From CAYYWP01 sp964475125 (GTDB lineage: Bacteria; Desulfobacterota; Binatia; HRBIN30; CADEER01), in the NCBI GenBank assembly GCA_964475125.1, contig CAYYWP010000035.1:1-28281 (forward strand): 28,281 nt of DNA, read 5' to 3'. Below, one piece after another: positions 24,701-28,281 of the stretch. The position numbers and the translations under genes are program-made. How positions within the stretch are numbered: position 1 is the first letter of the stretch; each line of letters opens with the position of its first letter. A model generated the notes under the pieces. That model was not told where the DNA came from, ran no database searches, and saw only the letters and a list, made by a program, of their open reading frames with translations.

Positions 24701-24823
24701 GGCGACGCGCGCCGCGACCCACGCATCGACCAGCGGCGAGCGGATGAACCAGACGAAGGCGGCGCAGGACAGCGCCATCATCAGGGCGGCGATGCCGGCA
24801 CGGCGCACGACGCTGGCGCGCAT
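21755..24823 (-). CDS. AsmA-family envelope protein, likely lipid-transfer bridge
   Basis: A 1022-residue protein with one N-terminal membrane anchor (about 7-28, RAGIAALMMALSCAAFVWF) and then repetitive beta-rich sequence. The N-terminal part (LGPSVRFATAEFTLWPPPVA, LDDVELLGEDG) and the C-terminal part (GRGRLSLRGGSIPSGELL, LQTHDYQLTGKGTVGFDQ, PMQISGTIDDPIM) match AsmA/AsmA-like C-terminal domains. AsmA-like proteins such as YhdP and TamB are proposed bridges moving phospholipid to the outer membrane. Start 24823 (ATG) was preferred to a GTG at 24841 because the GTG lies inside a palindromic repeat. The gene is upstream of, and codirectional with, the Mla transporter, so outward and return lipid flow may be controlled together (inference). 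It ends with a Pro/Thr-rich tail. Confidence 0.85.
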   Translation of the reverse strand: MRASVVRRAGIAALMMALSCAAFVWFIRSPLVDAWVAARVAARLGPSVRFATAEFTLWPPPVAIGLDDVELLGEDGTVAARASHARCRLRLRSLILDAPVLASVAVEGLTADLVRAADGELRIGDRRVAPPDGGAPGIDWDRELPQLVLHDATLTVRDLSAGETWRLRFGAMEVEAAPLHPGVRIVASAISPELGRVRGLVTLDRLNAIATAPFRFQLEAVGASVSAVPAWVSAAIGEMSTNASARLTLAGEGQLATGAVTGSLELSDGAVAWRGLTIEAPVHVAMQGGWANRSLTALNATLDIAQLAYGAIAARALHATLGLDDAAPVLSAARWTAFGATWKQGGRVVLADPPRLEGVTLQVDQADARALGAAIQPLLGPGVAMPELDGPLAVTATASGVIGAELNGHLEVRLPTGTGSWSSVRASAPLSAAADVTVSAGAVSISNGTAEIAQVKAYDLTAGAVHADLSYANGNLNLSQVSARAFDGTWTAAGTVPLRGGPVLGTVKASGVNAGRLARAALSGDAAKYEASGIVDLTASLSGDGSGQLSVRLASPDLRFNELTITAPATASGVLRRAAGRISIGDGRVDLGGLQVAGFQARRLRTAFTSDGEALQVGPLTARALGGTWTLSASLSPAIMRSTVQARRVDLNRVLIDRERPAVVGQAKGDLQIEFERPRGGAVGGSVEVTLGDGRLFWRQLTVDAPARGRAEFLGGDTLTIRDATATAAAAAYGPLRGSDASAAFALAGGQLHFSDLRFTSCGGQWQYAGAAGLHQERPINGSLVITGAHPATVLAMMGIDGSDVDIDAGDLSGEFTGQLSDDWQQALTGRGRLSLRGGSIPSGELLTSILEAMAPSRRAGKQRQRANRLIELTQTFTVASALVRTEDLRLQTHDYQLTGKGTVGFDQRVDLATEVTLTARGIQAMLSLGSIPLPTGALPPLPPVPMQISGTIDDPIMHTTASGLPQAAVKWLADAILGAPARIGGAVLSPLGTLFGGVRDLVAPATPTPTAPGEGTESGQQ

Positions 24824-24833
24824 CGGAAACCTG

Positions 24834-24866
24834 CCGCTCACCCTTCGACGGGCTCAGGGTGAGCGG
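24834..24866. repeat. REP-like palindromic repeat, copy 1
   Basis: A 33-base element with perfect 11-bp arms CCGCTCACCCT (24834-24844) and AGGGTGAGCGG (24856-24866) around the loop TCGACGGGCTC. It belongs to the CTTCGACGGGCTCAGG-type palindromes familiar as scattered repeats in GC-rich Gram-negative genomes. It overlaps the alternative GTG start of the AsmA-like gene. Confidence 0.85.
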
Positions 24867-24915
24867 AAAAGTGGGAAGCGAGCGAGGCGGGCCCGTATCC
24901 GCGCCGCGGCGCGCC

Positions 24916-24948
24916 CCGCTCACCCTTCGACGGGCGCAGGGTGAGCGG
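24916..24948. repeat. REP-like palindromic repeat, copy 2
   Basis: This copy is identical to copy 1 over 33 bases except one loop base (GGCGC in place of GGCTC). Both copies are followed by a similar GGAAA(A)GTGGGA segment, so the repeat unit extends past the hairpin. Confidence 0.85.
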
Positions 24949-25004
24949 AAAGTGGGATGAGATCGGGGCGGGGTAGCACCGGTGCCGCGAATCGTTCCGC
25001 CCGG

Positions 25005-25020
25005 CCTGAGCCCGTCGAAG
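25005..25020. repeat. REP-like repeat, partial inverted copy
   Basis: CCTGAGCCCGTCGAAG is the reverse complement of the central 16 bases of copy 1 (24843-24858) without the stem arms. It looks like a decayed or core-only copy in the opposite orientation. Confidence 0.7.
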
Positions 25021-25162
25021 CGTGCCCGGTACGCGCGTTCGTCGCGCTGTCGCCGCGGCACGGCGTTGGCTCGCGACACGGCACGCGGCTGACATGGGCG
25101 CGGCCCTACCATGCTGGTACGGTAGGCCAAAAGCCGGCTCCCGCTACCGTCCCCCCCATGCG

Positions 25163-25191
25163 TTGCCATGCAGGGGTCGCTTCGATACTAT
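25163..25191 (+). promoter_or_regulatory. Candidate sigma70-like promoter for hpnJ
   Basis: TTGCCA (25163-25168) and TACTAT (25186-25191) are separated by 17 bases and match the consensus at 5 and 4 of 6 positions. Transcription would start near 25198, giving a leader of about 98 bases before the hpnJ ATG. Confidence 0.5.
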
Positions 25192-25197
25192 CCGACT

Positions 25198-25225
25198 CGT
25201 TGCCCACGTGGGGGAGCTGGCAACG
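25198..25225 (+). promoter_or_regulatory. Leader hairpin upstream of hpnJ
   Basis: CGTTGCC (25198-25204) and GGCAACG (25219-25225) form a perfect 7-bp stem with a 14-base loop at the predicted transcript start. It could be an operator or a 5'-end stabilising hairpin; no known riboswitch was recognised. Confidence 0.35.
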
Positions 25226-25295
25226 TGGCCCAGGAAGAGCGGGCGAATCGCGGCGGTGGCTGAAGCGGTAGCAGTGAGGGAGACGAAGGCGGGTG

Positions 25296-26792
25296 ATGAC
25301 CAAGACGCTGTTCCTGAACCCGCCCTCATACGAGGGCTTCGACGGCGGGGCGGGAGCGCGCTACCAGGCGCGCCGCGAGGTGCGCTCGTTTTGGTATCCG
25401 ACCTGGTTGGCGCAGGCCGCCGCCCTGGTTCCCGAGAGCATGTTGATCGACGCCCCACCGGATGAGCTGGAACTCCCGGAAGTCGTCCGCCGGGCGGCGG
25501 GATCCGACCTGATCGTCGTGCACACGTCGACCCCGTCGGTGGCGCAGGATGGGCGCATCGCGGCGCGGCTGAAGGAGGCCATTCCGGGCGTGCGCATCGG
25601 CTTCGTCGGCGCCCATACCATGGTGTTGCCGGAAGAGACCCTGCAGGCCGCGCCGGCGGTCGATTTCGTCACCACGGGTGAATTCGACTACGCCGTGCGC
25701 GACATCGCCGCGGGAGCGGACTATGCCGACGTCGCCGGCCTGGCGTATCGCGACGCAGATGGCAGCATCCGGCGGACCCGGCCGCAGGCGCCGATTCACG
25801 ATCTGGATAGCTTTCCGTACGTGACCGACGTCTACGCCCGCAACCTGACGATCGAGCGCTACTACATCGGCTATCTGCAACACCCGTACGTGTCGCTGTA
25901 CACCGGGCGCGGCTGCCGCAGTCGATGCAGCTTCTGCCTCTGGCCCCAGACCATCGCCGGGCACACCTACCGGACGCGCAGCGTCGAGCACGTGCTCGCC
26001 GAGATGGCGCATGCGCGCACCCTCTTTCCGCAGGTGCGCGAGTTCTTTTTCGACGACGATACCTTTACCGACGACCGTCCTCGCGCCGAGGCGATCGCGC
26101 GCGGGCTGGGCCGGCTGGGGCTCACCTGGTCGTGCAACGCCAAAGCCAACGTGCCGTTCGAGACGCTCAAGGTCATGCGCGAGAACGGCCTGCGGCTGCT
26201 GCTGGTGGGCTTCGAAACCGGCGACCAACAGATCCTCAACCGCATCCGCAAGGGGACGCGCATCGACCGCGCCATGGAATTCATGAAACACTGCCACCGC
26301 TTGGGGATTCTCGTCCATGGCACCTTCATCGTCGGGCTGCCGGGCGAGACGCAGGAGACCATCGCTCGCACCATCGACTTCGCCAAGGCCATCGATCCCT
26401 ACAGCCTGCAGGTGTCGCTGGCGGCACCCTACCCGGGCACCGAGCTCTTTCGCCAAGCGCAGGAGCACGGCTGGCTCACGCTCGAGGCCGCCAACGGACT
26501 GATCGAGGGGCAGGGAATCCAGCAAGCCGTGTTGTCGTATCCGGGGCTGTCCAGCGCCGAGATCCACGCCGCGCTGGAGCGGTTCTATCGCGCCTACTAT
26601 CTGCGACCGCGGCCGATTCTTCGCATCATGCGCGACATGGTTCGCGATCGGGAGGTGATGAAGCGGCGCCTGCGCGAGGCGCGCGAGTTCTTTTCGTTCA
26701 TGGCCCAGCGCCGTCACCCGGCCGCGCCGGGTCAGCCGCCCTCGGCCGACGGCGAGAGCCTGCGCGGCGGCGCCGCCGCGGCCTCGCATTGA
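25296..26792 (+). CDS. hpnJ: Hopanoid biosynthesis-associated radical SAM protein HpnJ
   Basis: A 498-residue B12-binding-type radical SAM enzyme. HpnJ is reported to convert a glucosamine headgroup into the cyclitol of bacteriohopane cyclitol ether, after HpnI and HpnK. The N-terminus (about 1-150) is cobalamin-domain-like (TLFLNPPSYEGFDGGAGARY, IGFVGAHTMVLPEETL). The radical SAM cluster CRSRCSFC (Cys207, 211, 214) is preceded by YVSLYTGRG. Strong HpnJ landmarks follow: FCLWPQTIAGHTYRTRSVEH, FFFDDDTFTDD, TWSCNAKANVPFETLKVMRE, GTFIVGLPGETQETIA and SLAAPYPGTELFRQA. The ATG at 25296 has AAGG 6 bases upstream; the GTG just before (25293) is an alternative. No other hopanoid gene lies in the window, so it sits apart from the usual hpn cluster, next to envelope-lipid transport genes. 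Confidence 0.95.
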   Translation: MTKTLFLNPPSYEGFDGGAGARYQARREVRSFWYPTWLAQAAALVPESMLIDAPPDELELPEVVRRAAGSDLIVVHTSTPSVAQDGRIAARLKEAIPGVRIGFVGAHTMVLPEETLQAAPAVDFVTTGEFDYAVRDIAAGADYADVAGLAYRDADGSIRRTRPQAPIHDLDSFPYVTDVYARNLTIERYYIGYLQHPYVSLYTGRGCRSRCSFCLWPQTIAGHTYRTRSVEHVLAEMAHARTLFPQVREFFFDDDTFTDDRPRAEAIARGLGRLGLTWSCNAKANVPFETLKVMRENGLRLLLVGFETGDQQILNRIRKGTRIDRAMEFMKHCHRLGILVHGTFIVGLPGETQETIARTIDFAKAIDPYSLQVSLAAPYPGTELFRQAQEHGWLTLEAANGLIEGQGIQQAVLSYPGLSSAEIHAALERFYRAYYLRPRPILRIMRDMVRDREVMKRRLREAREFFSFMAQRRHPAAPGQPPSADGESLRGGAAAASH

Positions 26793-26798
26793 GGCGTC

Positions 26799-26896
26799 GA
26801 GCCCAGCTCGGGTCGCGTTGCCTGATCGTGGCGGCCGTGCCATAGCAGGGCCGCTCACCACTGGGGACGTGGACGCTCGGTGCTTGAGCCCAGCTC
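26799..26896. repeat. 11-bp direct repeat pair in the hpnJ-tolC gap
   Basis: GAGCCCAGCTC occurs at 26799-26809 and again at 26886-26896, spanning most of the 107-base gap. The second copy ends 4 bases before the ATG of the TolC-like gene. It may be a local duplication or a paired binding site. Confidence 0.5.
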
Positions 26897-26899
26897 ACC

Positions 26900-28281
26900 A
26901 TGGAGTGCATGCGACCGCAGGTTCGGGCTTTCAAGGGTCTTCTGGCCGTGCTGGCGGCCAGCCTCAGCCCCGTGCTGGCCGCTGCGGCGGCGGCAGATGG
27001 GGCGCCGCTGACGCTGCGCGATGCCGTCGAGCGCGCCTTGCACGACGCGCCGGCGGCCAAGATCGCCGAGCTGGAAGCCGGCCAGGCGGACGCAGCAGCG
27101 GCGGCGGCGCGCAGCATCTACTGGCCGCAGGCCGGCTTGAGTAGCCAAGCCGGGTGGTCGAGCCAACAGGACTCGACCTTGGATGCGATCAACGGCAAGG
27201 GGCAGCTCAAGCGCTATCCGTTGACTACGCTCGGTGCCTCCGAGCCCTGGATCTCGGTGTATTTCAATCAAATTCTCTTCGACCTCAAGCTCTGGCGCGA
27301 TGTCGAACGCAGCGAGCTCGAAGCCGAGGCCGCCGAGGTGGCTACCGCGCGCGAGCAGGAAGCCGTCAGCTACGCGGTGCTGCAGCGCTACGTCGATGTG
27401 GTGCGTTTCGAGGAGTTGAGCGCCTTCGACCGGCAGCGGGTCGCCGATGCCGAATGGCTCGACCGGCAGGCCGCGCTGCTGCTCGACAGCGGCCGGGCTC
27501 TCGCCAGTGAACGAGAAGAGGCCGCGCTCGACGTCGAGCAGGCGAAGCTCGAGGCGGAGGCGAATCGGGCCCAACTCGAGGCGGCGCGGACGGCGCTTTC
27601 GGAGGCCATCGGGGCCGAGGCGGGAGCTGGCCCTGGCCCGATGGTCGATGCCAACAGCCTGCCGAAACTCGCCCCCCTGGACGATGATACCGATGCCGAA
27701 GGGCGGCTGGAGGGCGCCCCCGAGCTGCGCATCCTGGCCTTGCGCAAACGCATGGAGGAGATCGCCGTCGAGGCGGCGCGCGCCGGCCGTTACCCGACGT
27801 TGGGCGTCCGAGGCGGGTACTTTCATTACGGCACCAAACGCTTCAGTAGCTTCGAGCAAGAGGTGGCCGTGGGAGTCGATCTGAACGTACCGGTCTTCGA
27901 CGGGTTTCGCGCTAGCAGCAGCATCGAGGCGGCGACCAAGGCCGTGGAGGCGGCGCGCTTGCGTTACGAGTCGGTGCGCAATGACAAGCGCCTGCGCGTG
28001 CGCGAGCTGCAACGCACGGTGCGCACGGCGGATCGGGAAGCGGGGCTGGCGGCGCGGCGCGCCAGCGGGGCCGAAGAACGCCGCAAGCTGGCCGACCTGA
28101 GCTTGCAGGCGCAGCGCGGTACACTGGCGGACGCCTTGGAGGCGCGCAGCGAGGGCGCCGGCGCCGCGCGCCGCGCCATCGACGCGCGCTGGGAGAGCGT
28201 CCGCCTGTGGGCCGCGTTGCAGCGCGAGGTCGGTCTGTTGACGGCGGCGCTGACCGGGGGGGTCAGCGGTGCGGCGCCGGC
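26900..28281 (+). CDS. TolC-family outer-membrane efflux protein (3' end cut by window edge)
   Basis: The first 460 residues are visible, and the frame runs off the right edge. It has a signal peptide (ending near LSPVLAAAAAADG), then GAPLTLRDAVERALHDAPAA, the usual start of the outer membrane efflux domain. Long helical repeats rich in Ala/Glu/Arg follow (RDVERSELEAEAAEVATARE), with beta-barrel strands in each half (WISVYFNQILFDLKLW and VGVDLNVPVFDGFRAS). This two-repeat helix-barrel plan is that of TolC/OprM channels used by RND, ABC or MFS efflux and type I secretion. The ATG at 26900 is used; the ATG at 26909 is an in-frame alternative with GGAG close by. Partner pump genes probably lie downstream of the window. 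Spacing of 107 bases to hpnJ leaves cotranscription open. Confidence 0.9.
   Translation, partial: MECMRPQVRAFKGLLAVLAASLSPVLAAAAAADGAPLTLRDAVERALHDAPAAKIAELEAGQADAAAAAARSIYWPQAGLSSQAGWSSQQDSTLDAINGKGQLKRYPLTTLGASEPWISVYFNQILFDLKLWRDVERSELEAEAAEVATAREQEAVSYAVLQRYVDVVRFEELSAFDRQRVADAEWLDRQAALLLDSGRALASEREEAALDVEQAKLEAEANRAQLEAARTALSEAIGAEAGAGPGPMVDANSLPKLAPLDDDTDAEGRLEGAPELRILALRKRMEEIAVEAARAGRYPTLGVRGGYFHYGTKRFSSFEQEVAVGVDLNVPVFDGFRASSSIEAATKAVEAARLRYESVRNDKRLRVRELQRTVRTADREAGLAARRASGAEERRKLADLSLQAQRGTLADALEARSEGAGAARRAIDARWESVRLWAALQREVGLLTAALTGGVSGAAP

Larger units (their letters stand above)
24824..25295. other. Divergent intergenic region between AsmA-like gene and hpnJ
   Basis: This 472-base stretch holds two full REP-like palindromes and one half copy (24834-25020), a candidate hpnJ promoter (25163-25191) and a small hairpin (25198-25225). 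No gene is recognised. Translated short frames here (for example PEPVEG-like peptides) are the usual spurious reading of this repeat type. Confidence 0.6.

Noticed and set aside
24841..24841. GTG start of the AsmA-like gene at 24841
   Set aside because: It lies inside the palindromic repeat and adds six residues with no better ribosome-binding site; the ATG at 24823 gives a normal anchor.
24834..25020. CRISPR array
   Set aside because: There are only two full copies and one inverted half copy, each an 11-bp-stem palindrome, and no regular spacers.
25326..26861. 511-residue minus-strand frame opposite hpnJ
   Set aside because: hpnJ is certain from its motifs, and the reverse frame has no recognisable sequence.
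26855..28012. 385-residue minus-strand frame opposite the TolC-like gene
   Set aside because: The plus strand encodes a convincing TolC-family protein running off the edge; the reverse frame is low-complexity and unrecognised.

Overview
The window is GC-rich, and long shadow reading frames lie opposite almost every real gene. It encodes a Gram-negative (diderm) aerobic-type bacterium: it has an outer-membrane barrel, lipoproteins, a TolC-family channel, an Mla/MCE lipid-transport operon and a 2-oxoglutarate dehydrogenase complex. Three secreted proteins carry dockerin/cohesin modules or long Thr/Ser/Pro linkers, and hpnJ marks hopanoid modification. That mix is most reminiscent of uncultured deltaproteobacteria-like lineages such as Candidatus Binatota. 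This placement is an inference from gene content only. No rRNA, tRNA, transposase, integrase or CRISPR array was seen.

Layout. Bases 1-3622 (minus): sucA and the 5' two-thirds or so of sucB (E1 and E2 of 2-oxoglutarate dehydrogenase), which overlap. The E2 has no recognisable peripheral subunit-binding domain. Bases 3883-5449 (plus): a CDGSH iron-sulfur protein, then an exported protein with two cohesin-like domains and a dockerin. Bases 5463-11725: a metal-acquisition cluster, probably for zinc. It has a small CxxC protein, a coiled-coil outer-membrane barrel, a ZnuA-type binding protein, a ZIP permease, a divergent ribbon-helix-helix regulator with an AT-hook-like tail, and ZnuC and ZnuB. 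Bases 11892-14777: a large exported dockerin protein with a Thr-rich linker and a likely beta-propeller, then a small lipoprotein. Bases 14835-16457 (minus): prfC. Bases 16554-18038: a Thr/Ser-rich lipoprotein.

Bases 18122-24823 (minus) form an envelope-lipid block: an AsmA-like giant, then mlaE (with a fused STAS domain), mlaF, mlaD and a PqiC-type lipoprotein. The last four genes are tightly packed or overlapping. Upstream is a 472-bp intergenic region with REP-like palindromes, then hpnJ (plus) and a 3'-truncated TolC-family gene that runs off the window.

The main themes are metal uptake across both membranes, lipid transport and hopanoid modification, and exported modular proteins. Points most worth a second look are the E2 without a subunit-binding domain, the combined barrel/ZnuABC/ZIP locus with its unusual candidate regulator, the cohesin-dockerin protein built from three four-cysteine modules, and a recurring TGCTA extended -10-like motif upstream of six genes.
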